Shown here: piece by piece, positions 33,187 to 45,340 of the stretch | Position numbering within the stretch: the first letter of the stretch is position 1 | Layout of the letters: each line of letters begins with the position of its first letter | DNA from: Aquatica leii | Taxonomy: Eukaryota; Arthropoda; Insecta; Coleoptera; Lampyridae | Direction: 5' to 3' | NCBI GenBank assembly: GCA_035610365.1 | Contig: CM069435.1 | Location: forward strand, 86,523,389 to 86,587,388 | Length of the DNA: 64,000 bases | Notes under the pieces: generated by a model | What the model was told of the DNA's origin: nothing | What the model saw: the letters and a program-made list of their open reading frames with translations, nothing else | The model's database searches: none | Program-made: the position numbers and the translations under genes

Positions 33187-35384
33187 CTACAAAAGTACAA
33201 TCAAAAGCTTATTACAAATAATATAATACACAATCTTACCGGTAGCAAATTTGCAATAGTGTCGCATTTGAGAATGTCGTCGAAACTAAACGAATTATTC
33301 GATTCGGTGAGATCGTTCTTTGGTTTATCCACTTTTTTCATAATCGGAGATTGTTTACCAGTAATGTCTGGTGTGCCCGGTTTAGTACTCTTAACATCGT
33401 CCTCCTTATCTTTAACACTGTCCGACGTTTTAACGTTGCCACGATCTTTTAACCGTTTCTTTTGCGCATTTGAAAGCTTCTTTTTACCTAGTTTCTCACA
33501 ATCGGTATCTTCAAATCCTCTCAGCTCGATCGTTTCGGCTTGCGACATAGGGCCACCGGAAAACCACTCGGGTTCCTCATCACGATTATCACTAGGAACT
33601 CGACGACGATTATCCCCGAAACGACCACCATTACGTCCACCATGTTTATCTTTATCTTTGTCGAAATCCCGCCCGAATCGTCTTTCAAACCTATCATCCC
33701 TACGGTACCCAAAATCGTTATCGATTTCTTGTTTGTCTTGAAAATCCCATGGAACGTCCCTCGATAAAATACGACCGCTACCGATACGACGCGTCGTTTG
33801 AGACAATTCCCTGTGTACTATGTGAGTTTCCGTTTTCCCAATGGGACTGTGCTGTCGATTACTACGTTGATTTTCCTTTAACGGCACGAAGCAGCCTGAA
33901 TTAAAACTGCGACGTTGCGGACTGAGTACGATGCCATCTTGTTCCTTACGTATCCGTTCCCGCGGATCTCCAGGACGTCTCTATAACAAACTCGATTTAT
34001 TTTATTTTAGATTATAAGCAAAGGAAGCTTTCAAGAAGAACGCATTACAACAGACACGACAGCGTCAAAGAAGAATGGTAGGGACCATTCTTCTTTGACG
34101 AAAAACTAATAAAAAACCCGATTGATTCATAAAAGAACAAAAACTGCCAAGAGGATGTATAAAGTAGCAAAAATTTGAGTCGAAAAGAAACTTGAAGGTG
34201 AAAAAAACTTGGTTAACAAGAAAAGAATCTTCAAACAGCAAACCAATAAAACAGATTAAAACAGCAAACCAATAAAACAGATTAAAACAGCTGAGATCAA
34301 AAGATACAAATCTGGAGTATAATTTACCGATAAGTGAAAGAAACAATCGAAAACTGTACAATACTTGCAAGAGTACTAAATGACTACAAAGAATAAAAAG
34401 CAATAGACCAACCAAATTCAAGCTAACAGACCAGTAGTGCTGCTAAAAAAATAGTTAGTAACGTAAAGTCATAGTTAGCAAAATTGATTAAACTGAATGA
34501 GCAGTAGTTCATTCAGAGTAACCAACACAAATTCAGTAATGTTCCAATGTCTATAAAATCCATGTCAACTATATTTTAGTTTTGAATCGCTCATATATAT
34601 TAGAATTAAACCAACCTTGTGTACTTCTTCGTTACGAATTCCATTCTCGTTTGGTGTTTCGGATCGACTTCTATGCCACAACTCAGGATCCCAAATTCCA
34701 TTTGAACTATAAATAGAACTGAAGTTCAATCGCAACTACTTCGCTTGTCGATAAACAAAACTCACTTGTTAAAAGTAACGTTTAAATGCTCCGGTCGTTT
34801 TTGAGACAACGGCAGTTGTCCCAATCTCAATAATTCTTCACGACTGTAACGGTATTGAGGTTTCACAGCTTTGACAGCAGGATCAGAAGAATTGGTCGCA
34901 TTCTCCAAATTCAACACCAGACTCATTCCTTCCATCTGCTCATCTCCTTTAAAATGTAAACAATTATAAAGCGAATTAACTTACAGTTTTAGTCATACTC
35001 CATGACACCCTTAACACATGTGCTCGTCGATTTCTACGACGAGTGAGTAAATTACTACTAGTGGATTTGTCATTTTTTATAGTAGCAGTTCGTGCACGTC
35101 CCATGTTCGATTAACAACCGTTTGATGAGCAAATGTGTAACAGTTACAATGTGTTAGGCAAAGTAAAATGGAGTAAAACAAAATGGAATGTTTTTTAAAA
35201 AATTGAACAAAAAACGTTATCAATGGCGCATTTATTTCTGCGCGGGTTCGTATGAAGAAAGGGACATGGGAACTTTGATTGAAGGATACTTACGTTCTTT
35301 CGGCGATTGATCCGAGTTCGAAACGCCAATTTCTACTTCGATTTTTGCATCTTCTGCAACTGCTGATGATGTTGACACCGACAT
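30675..35384 (-). CDS. 4E-T: eIF4E transporter 4E-T (EIF4ENIF1 orthologue), 12 coding exons
   Basis: The exons are 35294-35384, 34766-34946, 34616-34706, 33240-33980, 32749-33186, 32462-32698, 32190-32337, 31907-32128, 31781-31834, 31336-31701, 30944-31285 and 30675-30889. All junctions are GT-AG and in frame, giving 1041 residues (human about 985). The canonical eIF4E-binding motif is Y64-SREE-L69-L70. By family knowledge 4E-T carries eIF4E into the nucleus and acts in P-bodies, linking cap-bound eIF4E and the CCR4-NOT/DDX6 decay machinery to translational repression. The start ATG begins MSVSTSSAVAEDAKIE; it precedes the conserved block by 30 residues. It is the best-supported gene in the window. 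Confidence 0.95.
33240..35384 (-). CDS. 4E-T: 4E-T exons 1-4: eIF4E-binding and Arg-rich half
   Basis: Exon 2 encodes QYRYSREELLRLGQ, the YxxxxL-phi contact with eIF4E. Exon 3 gives NGIWDPELWHRS, a conserved 4E-T block next to the eIF4E site. Exon 4 has the Arg/Asp/Gly-rich region and the family signature EPEWFSGGPMSQAETIELRG. It ends with the NSFSFDDILKCD block. Intron 3 (33981-34615) contains a perfect hairpin and a short tandem duplication. Confidence 0.93.
34063..34100. repeat. Perfect 17-bp hairpin in 4E-T intron 3
   Basis: CGTCAAAGAAGAATGGT (34063-34079) and its exact reverse complement (34084-34100) flank a 4-nt loop, AGGG. Pairing does not extend beyond 17 bp. It lies between 4E-T exons 3 and 4. 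Confidence 0.8.
34236..34289. repeat. Short tandem duplication in 4E-T intron 3
   Basis: A unit of about 27 bp (containing CAGCAAACCAATAAAACAG) is present twice in tandem with no visible mismatch. Confidence 0.7.
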
Positions 35385-37605
35385 AGCACTTACGAAAAAA
35401 ACTTTAAGTAAATCGTCAGACTTGCAATTTAAATTTGTACAATAAATTCATAAATAACGAAGCAATTTATTGTTATTATTTTCTTCTTGTAGTATAACTA
35501 ATATTAATATCACAGACTGTTTGCATTCACAACGAAAAGTCAACATACGTACTCACGATAAACGATTTCATTTATAATGTATTAATTGTATATACAACGA
35601 GTTTCGACGTGGATACGGTTAATTAACGTAAAACTAATAAATAATGCGAATATTCGCACAATAAATTGCGTAAATAGTACTTGAGAAGCAAAATTGCAAA
35701 AAATAGAAAACGGACGCCATATGCTTTTCTCATTGTTCTACTTATGCCATCTTTACCGACCACAACCTACTTTATTTTGTACCAAATCAAATTATCTCAC
35801 ATAGATGTCGCTAACAACATAAATATATTTTTTTTTTCAAAAATTACTCAAAGGCTTTTTGTTTCTTTTAATATATGATCAAAAAACGGGTAAAACACAA
35901 AAATTGCTTTTTTATCTTTAATACTATTTTTAATTCATTTCTTTTGTTTAATTATAATAATATATGTACACGGTGAGTCAAAATTTAAGTGATTTAGCTG
36001 AAACAAAATGCAAAATTATAAAACCGTAACCAAAATTTTAAAGTTGTCAACGGTTTTTTAAGCTTTGTAGTCATGAGAATTTTCATTGTTTTTCATTTAA
36101 CAAAAATATAGTCAGAAAAAAATTATCATATCAAGCAATTTGAGAAGTACCGATTTTATTTATTGCTGTCTTAAACTTTTTAATTCATAAGAGAAAAGAT
36201 TCGTTTGTAGATAACAAATAACAGTATAATAAGTCTTTCTTGTCTATAATATTTTGATAAACTAAATAAGTACAATAACTCAATAACTGTAACTGCTTGT
36301 TTGAAACTTTCTATATTCCTAACGTGATCTAAACATATCATTCTTTTTGTGCAAATTTTTCAATCTAACCTTCGAGTTTTATTACTATTATTAACTATTT
36401 CTTGTCATCTTTAGGTATTTTTAATTTTTCGCTAATCAACATTTTGATACGATTTTTTTCTAAACTAATATTTTTTATTCATAATTTAAATAACATTTTT
36501 GAAAACAGTTTCTACTTTCGTTTTCTTCTGCGGTTTTATTCATTCATTTTTCCTGTTACTTAAACAGATTCCTTTTAGATCTATAAGATCTGCGGTAACT
36601 GTTGTTATTTATTTCTTTATTGAGATTTTTTTAAAGAGACAAAAACTGCTTTAGAATTCTTTTATGACTACGTTTCGTGCAACATACGTGTGTTGTGGTA
36701 TTTAAGCCTTTTCTCAAAAAAAAAAAAAAACTTAAAAATATTGAATAATTTGATTTGACAATGTAGTTAACTGAGTAACATCAGAATAAGTCGTCAAAAT
36801 CAACTGTTTTTGCTGACGACATTAAATATTTTCGGTTAACACATTGTTAACACCTATTAGACTCAGGGTAATATTTTATTATAAAACTGCGCACGGCTTG
36901 TTTCTCTAATTTATAAATAATTTGTGTTATAGAATAACTATATGTGTTTTCTGTAATTTTATAATGAGTTTTAATAGGCGGTCCTATGAGACTTGATTTA
37001 TCTAAAAGTGGATCTTGTACCAAACCTAGGATGCATGTTCGGTACAAGGTAACGGTTTTTACTTTTTTTCAAGACATAAAGCGGAATTATAAAAAATGAG
37101 AAATTACAACGAAATTAATTTATGCTATGACTCTGCAACATCAAAAGTTTTCGAAAATTTTGCGTACGCTGCTAGTGGCGATCTTATTGCTTCCTACTCG
37201 ATATACAAAGGTGAACATCTTTATGATATACTAAAAAAACAGCTTTTAAAATAGAATAAGAATCAATCTTGAAAACACAGCTTCCGTCTTTTACAGAAAC
37301 TCCACAAGATCAATTAAACATTATCTGTTGCAGACAAGGACCACCGAAACGTAATAACGGATCCGGTACGGTTCCGGTTCCGGTATAGGTTCCTATAGAC
37401 ACAAACGGTCCGGTTCTTGTGTTTTTCGGTACTTTTCGGTTTTTTTCGATTCCAGTAATTCAACTACATATGTAAATACATAACTTATACAACTCAACAG
37501 AAGCGTACAGAAGTTAGAAATAGATTAATTAGTTGTCATGGCGATTCGTTACCAAACATTAAGTGATAAATAAATTACAGACAATTATATAAACGTACTA
37601 ACATT

Positions 37606-37797
37606 AGAATGTCTTCCGGGCTTGGACCGTGTCATTGTTGGTGTAACCGAAGTTGCCAACGTTTCGCCCACTTTCTTAAGGGACTTCATCGGGGCGTGAG
37701 ATAAATCGCAAAACTCAAACAAGCAACCGAAATCTAACTAAGAACTTCTCAAAAGTTAGGTTATCCAGTTGTGAAACAAGCCATAATCTAAACTTAA
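37606..37797 (-). mobile_element. Penelope-like repeat with hammerhead-like core, copy 2
   Basis: Reverse complement of 17205-17405, with the same order: ATAACCTAACTTTTGAGAAG, GATTTCGGTTGCTTG, then the core region, then CCCGGAAGACATTC. The core (37662-37692) reads CCGATGA instead of CTGATGA, with a weaker stem, then GAAA, so it is degenerate. Confidence 0.5.
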
Positions 37798-38291
37798 ATT
37801 CTGAGAGCTCTGCATTTTAAAACGTATTGTGTTGATTTTTTTTTAAATTCTCAATTATCTACAAAATAAATCGTTAATAAAATAATTACAATAAATAAAT
37901 AATTATCAAGCTTCATTTCTGCGTTTTGACACTACTTTTTTTTATCTTGTTGCAACCAAAACAAAACTTCAACCAATTAAACAAAAGAAACGTGCAATGT
38001 AAGAAGTAGAAATGCCAAATTTAGCTTTCTTAGAACTCAGTTCGACAACCAACTTTATATCTGAGTCAATTTCTTCAGTTGTTAAATTATTTCCCAGGCA
38101 GCACGTTAGGTTTTATTGCCGTCAAAATTAGGTACGAGACGTCATTAAGACGTGCCAATGTCGTCATATGACGTCAGTGTGGTGCCTGAGTTGTGTAAAT
38201 TGCTTTCATGAAACTTTATTTTGGCGTGTGTGTGTGAGATTGGAGGTGTTATTCATAATCAATGGTTATTCCTACCTACGAAGGTCATGAG

Positions 38292-38490
38292 CGAAGACTA
38301 CCTAGGCTTCTAGCAGCTGAAGAACAAGTAAAACAATGAATATTCTCAATAAAATCAAAACTTAGATAATTGTTTTTCTCTAATGTATGTACAGGTATTG
38401 CAAATTGTAGATCGTCCCCGAAGTAGCACTAGAGAATTAACTCGCAAAATTAATGTATTCCATAGTACCTACAGCACACCATATTCTGAA
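38292..38490 (+). pseudogene. Mariner-like transposase HTH fragment with apparent intron
   Basis: RRLPRLLAAEEQ (38292-38327) continues after a 67-bp GT-AG interval (38328-38394) as VLQIVDRPRSSTRELTRKIN. This is the helix-turn-helix region of insect mariner-related transposases (I-V-x-x-x-P-S-x-S-T-R-E-L-A-R). The reading decays after 38460. No catalytic core is seen. Confidence 0.5.
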
Positions 38491-40263
38491 AAGTTATTCT
38501 CTGCACCCTTATACCGTTCTTATACCATCTCCAACAAGCCCAATAGTTAACAGACGTTAATTTTGTACCGCGAAGTGGATTCTGTGAGTGGTTGTAATAA
38601 CAAAAAGCTTTTGACCTAGCTTCAGTGCCAACGTATTATTTTCAGATAAGTAGCATAATTTGTAATCTGACGCGACTAAAAAAATTCGAATCTGTTATTT
38701 GTTCTTACAGGAGTCATATTAAAAGGATACCAGCTATTTTTCTCGCAGCAAAGAAATTATTATATAATTAATATACAATGCACGCCGCTTATTGGAATCA
38801 CGGATAAAGGTATCAATCGGATGTCACTTTATTAAAGAACAGGTCTACTACTACTACATAGATAAAACACCGCTTATAGTAGGTAATCATAATTATGTTA
38901 TCAATAATCATAAAGGAGTTATCAATGTTCTTCTCAGGTTTGTTCATATCCATAAATTTTTTTGCTGAATTTTCACAATACGATTGTTTATAATGAAAAC
39001 TTTATTTTTGCAGTCTTGTTAATTTATTTATTTGACTGACCTACGTAACGTTACATCATTTAAACATCTGTAAACATTCTTAGAATAACAACTTAAATTT
39101 ACGTTTTATGTGCTAACGTTATTTTTTATTTATTTTTGGTGTCAGCAAATTTCTGAGAAGAATTGTGTAGTTCTTAGATCAGTGAGTTAAACATCATAAC
39201 GTTATTTTGTTTTCTTTTTATTAACGGTGTTCTAATTTTTGAAACGTACTGTAATTACTAATTAAACTTTACATATTCACTGCTCTTCCAAAGTTTTTGT
39301 GTATTACGCTTAATAATTATGCTTACAGTTTTGAAACTAAAACCGAAAACACCGAAAAATAAATAACGGTTCCGGTCCGGTTCGGTAAATTTAACTTGGA
39401 CAAATTTTGGTTCCGGTTCCGGTTTCGGTCCGGTTTTCGGTTTTATATCGGCCCGACCCAGATCCCTGGTTACAGAGTAACAACTAAACTCAACAAAATA
39501 GTTTTCACTCCATGATTCAGAATCTGACGAAATTTAGCATTTAATATGTTTCATACTGGATGTCAAAAACTAAAACACAACAAAACAAAACGTTTTCGTC
39601 GCAAGCAATACCTTATTAACACTTCCTTAAAGAGTATTTAGGTATATGAAAAGCAAAATAAAAAATTTCTAATGGAACCAAGTTTAACTAACTTACATAA
39701 TAAAAATAGCTGAAATACAAAAATAGACAGCCATAACATACAAAGTAAAAACTAAACATTAAAGCTTTACAAAAGGAATGTTTATGTTATCAACTACTGT
39801 GATGCAATAGAAATTTATCGCACGTGCGAATCAGTGCGAATTAAGTATCGGTGTCTGCGGTTTTATTATCTTTGTCTGCGGTGGCTTTTTATACTAAAAG
39901 ACTCAAATATTTCTTAGAATGTAGTCATTACATTTCAAAATAAATTTAGATATTATCAACGAATACAAGATAATCCGTTTTGCCATAGATCGTTGCTCGT
40001 AATTATTTAGTTACAGTTGTTTGTTTATTATTTTTCACTTTTTCGTAGTGTTAGTAATCAAAATTTGTTTTTACAAGGGACGACACGCAAAAGTAAAAGC
40101 AAGCTGTCAATTCAAAACCACATGTACGACATTTTAAAGTTGCTGTCTACGACCTACGACCACACAACTAAACTGCTGGCATCAGAACCTGATTTGCATG
40201 TGCGACCGATTTATATTATGTACATCAGCTGCAGATGATAATATAAATGTTTGCTTGGAATTT

Positions 40264-40287
40264 GGTTATTATTATTATTATTATTAC
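40264..40287. repeat. (TTA)n microsatellite
   Basis: About eight uninterrupted TTA/ATT units. Confidence 0.85.
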
Positions 40288-41515
40288 AAATGTATGTTGT
40301 TTAAAACAAGTAAGCAAATTTCCAGTATCTCAAAAAAGTTTTTGTTAAATTCCCATAAAAAAGTTTCTAATTTAAAAGTTTTATTGGATTAGAAATTAAT
40401 AACGTCAAAGTTTTTTTTTGTTTAAGTACATCTTACGTACAAAGCAATGACAATAAGATATAATATGTACGTATATTGTTCATATAAGTACATACGCTGT
40501 ATTTATATACGTAGTATACTTAAATGTACGTACATTGTACATACATACAACTTACTTGTGCTATATGGGGAACTAGTTCAAAAACAATCTTTTTTCTTTT
40601 AGTTTCATATTTTTTTTTTTTAAATAAAGCTCTGTAAGCATTTGTTTATATTGGTACTAGTACATCTGATATTAAGTTAAGTATTCCATTTCCTCTTTTT
40701 TTACAAACTTTTTTTTAGTATATTACCGTTATATTACCATTAGTTGTATAAAGTTTATAGAATATTTATGCTTATGTTTGGTTTATACGAGTTTTACATT
40801 TTCTTGGTTGTGTTGGTTGTAGTACACTATCTGGAAGTTTTTGCGGGGTGTAAAAACATTAACAAGAATTCTCTTTTTTAATTCATAACATAATTACTCG
40901 GGTACTCCCCTAGTAACCAGTTCGATTATAGCTTTGTTTATCAAAAAAAGTCAATATTACCATTAAAAATGTTAAAAAGGCTTAACAATTACGTTTTCAC
41001 TTTACATATTTTTTTTACCAAAATAAACACTATTTGCTAATTCCACGTAGGAAACGTAGAATCAGTGGTTCTAGAGTGCTATCAACAACAACACTAGATA
41101 ATATAAACAAAGCAATTGTTTTCTAAATTTGCAGCCACCTTTCAATTATTTACACAGCTAAAACTATATTTATTGACTTTGAGAAATGTTTTATAACAAA
41201 ATACTTTTCGTTACTAAATGTTTGGTTTAAGCTAATAAACAGCATAATTTAAAAAAAAAAGCATCGATTTTTCGTTAGAAAAATGTCAAGTCTATTTAAA
41301 GTGTTTAGAAAATAAGTAGGGGATGTTCTCCCTCCACTTAAAACGTCCTGAAACCTGAAAACTTGCTTGTGCGGCGCATTCGGCAGGACATTCGGTGCCT
41401 GTTGGTCGACGCGTTAGGGTTGTAAACACTCCCTAGATTTTTTGTTGGAAAAAAGCGCGCGCGTCTTTTTTCATTTTCTTTTTTCGTTACACGAACGCCG
41501 ATAAAAAAATTCGTA

Positions 41516-41747
41516 ATGTTGTTTATAGCAGTGTCGAGTGTTTTTTTAGCATTAACTCTGAGTGGTGTCGAATGTGGCAGCTGTAAGGAGGCGAAATTGT
41601 GTTGTCCTGGACGAGACTCTTCGTGCGTTGTCCAAAAGGCACCCGTGAATGCAATCATTGAAGATTTAAGCGATAAACCGTGTTATTGCGACCATGCCTG
41701 TCTCAAACTTGGAGATTGCTGCGACGACTTTAAGCAAGCCTGTGGAG
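41516..41747 (+). CDS. SBSPON-like protein, exon 1: signal peptide and somatomedin B domain
   Basis: The ATG opens a hydrophobic signal peptide (residues 1-20, MLFIAVSSVFLALTLSGVEC), so the product is secreted. Residues 23-76 form a somatomedin B domain with the cysteine pattern CC (29-30), C37, C56-Y-C58-D-H-A-C62, GDCC (66-69), C76. The exon ends in phase 1 at GGAG/GTAAAA. It joins in frame to the TSP1 exon at 51806. SMB followed by TSP1 is the architecture of the SBSPON (RPE-spondin-like) family of extracellular-matrix proteins, whose insect function is not established. The C-terminal exons are not in the window. Confidence 0.85.
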
Positions 41748-44678
41748 GTAAAAAAATTCAAGTCTTTGACCCGGGACTCCCTCGACGTATACTTTTTAAG
41801 TTTCTTTTTTATTAGGACATTAACATCGGCACGCGTGCACAATTTGAATAATAAACAAACTAATTACGGAAGAGATTTGTTGTGACAAAGTGACAATGTC
41901 TAATTGTGCACCAGCTAGTTATGTCATTCAATCCGAGTTGGTCTTTTATTATGCAAATTAACGCAAGACGGTTGCATTCCTCACAAAGCTTTATTTATAG
42001 CTTGACGCCCATTAAAACATTATAACCCATTATCGATTTGTCACAATAACATAAAGAAAAATTGTTTTCAACTACAATACAAAAAACTTTTAAAAAACCA
42101 TTTTTTATCAAAACTACGATTAACGATTCACAAACCTTATTGAAATAATATGATTTATTGGCTTTTGTATTTTATCTTTATCGTTCGTTTCAGGCTAAAA
42201 GAAAAAATAGAATTGAAGTTTTTTTTATGATTTTCCAAAGTGTATCTAGCTACTTCTTTTGAATAATAATTTTAAGCTTCGCTCAGTTTCCTGTTTTATG
42301 CAATATTCGTTGCAAAAATTGAGGGGAAAAAACACAGCATCGCTAACGAGTTAATGAGCGATTTTTCCTACAGAAGTCGAACCCAACAAAAAGCGTTTGT
42401 TTTGTAAATATCAAAAATGCGATTAAATGATAATTAAGTTAGATAAGTTTAAATGGAACAAATTAGTATATGCAAAACTGTAATTAAAATCGAATTACAC
42501 CGTCTCCGATGGGATGTGCGCATTTTTCACGTAAAAGTTATACCGGAAAAAATAAATCTAACTGAACAAAAGACGGTTTTGTTGCCATAACAGGCATACA
42601 AGTTATTAGTAAAATTATTTAATTTCTTTAAATCTAAAATCTAAGAAGGCCGTTTTTTGTTTCCATGTTTTGATTTATTAAATAAGGCTTACATTTTTTT
42701 AAGAAGTATATGTTTTTTATTGTTTAAACAATAGTCTTTTTATAAAGTTAGTGGTGACTAAAAATGACAAAAAAAGCCATAACCACAACCACATTTTTAT
42801 ATATTATAATTAAACCTATTCTTAAAATACGACGAAGTCTAAAAATATCGCAGGCAGCTGAAACAATGTAAAACGCAAATGACTTCACAGTTGCAAAATT
42901 ATGTATAAAAAATAACCGCAGACGATTAAATAGACACTAAATCAACAAATATTAGATCAGTAACCTCAAAACAACAATAACGTCCACCGTTTTATCGCCC
43001 TAAGTCTTATATTTGTTTAATTTACCTCGCATCAAGTAGACCACGATTAAACATTTGCACTCCGAGAAGAGACAAAAAAAGTAATTGTGGGGCGCAATTA
43101 ATTAATTAATTTTTATTAATGGCGACGTTAATTAGTCGTTTAATAAACAAAAGACGGTCGCAAATTTAAATTAAATTTTAAGCGACTTGCTTATTAATTG
43201 AGTTTGTTTAAAAAACATAAAGATGCAGAACATTTGCACTTAATTACCCTTTATAAAATTTTGCGTTCGTTGACACTGTCGATCGAGTTTATCTGTTCTC
43301 GAAGCTACTAATAATTGATGGCAATTATTGGTAATAGAATCACAGGTGGTAATTTTCGATTTTAGTGACCATTTTATGGTTACAAACGGCGCCATTTTAT
43401 ACTGATCAGGTAAAGTAGTTTAGAACCCATATTAAATAGTGACGATCGGATTTTATGCGTGGACGTAAATCAACCCTTTTTAAACCACCAGATTATCTTT
43501 TCCAAAATAAAATTTGAGTTTCGCGCGACATTAGATAACATCCGTTCGGTGCCGAGTAAGATGGATTATTGTATTGTATAAACCAGGCGCGCGCGACGCT
43601 TTTAAAAATTAAATTGGAACATAATAAGGGTTTGATGCCTTTATCTGTAATCTCTCAACCTTTGCCAGATTGCAGAGTTGCGACTTCGGTTAATGAACGC
43701 TTTTGATTTACGAATACAATAGCAAGAGTTTTTGGCGTTGCGTTTTCATCACATAATTGGTTCGCGTTTCGATACTAATGGATTGTTTGAAACAATGGAA
43801 AAACGTAATGAAAAACTAATAATCCTAGTTACCTTTGACGATGTGGTTTTATTTGAGTAACAAATGTTTTATTGTTGTATTATGTTACTGATCAAATTTG
43901 TTAAATTTTTGAAGCTTTGAATAGTTTGAAGTAGAATTGCTGCATTTAATTGATTAATTAATTAACATTAATTGCAAAAGTTACTATCCTTGTTAAAAGT
44001 AGCTTCCTACCTTTGACACGCCATTTTAGATTTTGTTTTGTTCTTCAAATGTTTTTCCAACTCTCGTTGATGGTATAAACTTGCCAATTAGATTAAAAAT
44101 ATTATTAATAATTCTACATCCTCAACTGTCATAATCTTTTTCAACGCTTAGAAATTATAAAATTTAAACTCCAAAATTTCCTTGTCAGTTTTGCTGTTGT
44201 TTCACTTATTATTAACGTTTGTATAAATTCGATCTCAGAAAGCACAACCGCGTCGTCAAGTGGCAACCCAAACCATTCTTACTGTTTCAAAATTCAAAGC
44301 TCAAAAGAGCGAACCATTTCATCGTGTCATCAAAAAGTACTTGGCGTGAAATTGTAACGTAGACGCCAGAAAATATCGTCGATTATAAAGTTAAAGAAAT
44401 ACACCAAGTCTTCTATGGCGACTGGAACACTCTAACAATAGGAAAGGGCGCGAGCAGTTTATCGGTAACAGACGATAGTCGTGGATCAGCAACCACCGAC
44501 ATAAAACAAGCCGTTAGTTTGTAACAGCAACTGAAATCGCTGTCGAAAGCAAGAAGAACGAAAACGTCTATGTCGTTACCTCATCACGAATTTTGTATAA
44601 GAAAAAAAACATACTTTTATCGTACCTATTATTTACACTAATGTCGACGATTTTCCTGCTATATAATATATACTTAAG

Positions 44679-45340
44679 GGTCTTCAGGAATTAATAAATC
44701 GTGTCGTTGACGATAGCTCTGAGTACAAATTAACTCTTAATATCACGAAAACCAAGTTCTTGATAATTAGTAAACATAACATACAGCCCGGCCCACTGGT
44801 AATTAATAATCAATGGGACCACTCTGTAGAAATAAAATGCCGCACAGAAATAGCAAGACCCACTTTTAATAAAATAGGAATTCTATTTAAAAGCACAGAC
44901 CTTAATTTACACACCAAACTAAGAGTACTTAGCGGTTGTATCTAGTCTGTGCTCTTATATAGTACCAAATCATGAACCTTGACGGAAACGCCCACAAAAA
45001 AAATGAGGTCTTTGAGATGTGACAGAATTTCTTGATTTGATCACTTCTCCAACAAGTTAGTTCCAGAAATGCTTCAAAAAAAAAGACCAGAAATGGACAT
45101 AATTAAAAAACCTAAACTAGAATATTTCGGACACATAATAGAAACCGAAAGTTGATACTTCAAGGAAAGGCTCTAGACAAAAAAGGACCTGGAAGGCGCA
45201 GAATATCCTGGTTGAAAAACCTTAGAACTTGGTTTTTTATGTCCATACGAGCACTGTTTAGAGCAGCAGTTAGTAAAGTCAAATTGCTTGGCTTGTCGCC
45301 AACATCCGGAATGGATAAGCACATTCAAAAGAAGATAATA
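44679..45340 (+). pseudogene. LINE reverse-transcriptase C-terminal remnant
   Basis: Pieces in shifting frames read LQELINRVVDDSSEYKLTLN then TKTKFLIISK (the palm/connector of RT), LLYSTKS.TLTE, MRSLRCDRIS, PEMDIIKKPKLEYFGHII, and KKGPGRRRISWLKNLRTWF then RALFRAAV. This run, ending in G-P-G-R-R-R-x-S-W-L-x-N-L, is the familiar tail of an insect LINE polyprotein. It is 5'-truncated and has several stops and frameshifts. Confidence 0.7.

Larger units (their letters stand above)
37340..39470. mobile_element. Possible hAT-like element with CCGGTTC-rich ends, nested insertions
   Basis: Segments rich in GGTTCCGGTTCCGG occur at 37360-37450 and again at 39330-39445. The right end, on the other strand, reads CAGGGATCTGGGTCGGGCCG, which resembles a hAT terminus. 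The left end is not an exact inverted match and no 8-bp duplication was found. Between them lie a Penelope-like fragment (37606-37797) and a mariner-like fragment (38292-38490). Confidence 0.35.
35385..41515. other. Spacer between 4E-T and the SBSPON-like gene
   Basis: It holds the 4E-T promoter side, a poly-A tract near 36715-36730, the hAT-like/mariner-like/Penelope-like debris at 37330-39470 (listed separately) and a (TTA)n tract at 40264-40287. The 35385-37330 stretch contains a lone transposon-like end (ACACGGTGAGTCAAAATT near 35968). No gene is recognised; the open frame 40017-40238 has no domain I can name. Confidence 0.5.

Noticed and set aside
33100..33767. Long plus-strand frames opposite 4E-T
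   Set aside because: Antisense shadows of the Arg/Asp/Ser-rich 4E-T exon 4; the minus strand has conserved 4E-T motifs.
34984..35104. Minus-strand frame starting MGRARTATIKND followed by GTAAGT, resembling an alternative first exon of 4E-T
   Set aside because: Joining it to exon 2 gives the wrong phase and an immediate stop, and the implied intron would be only 38 bp.
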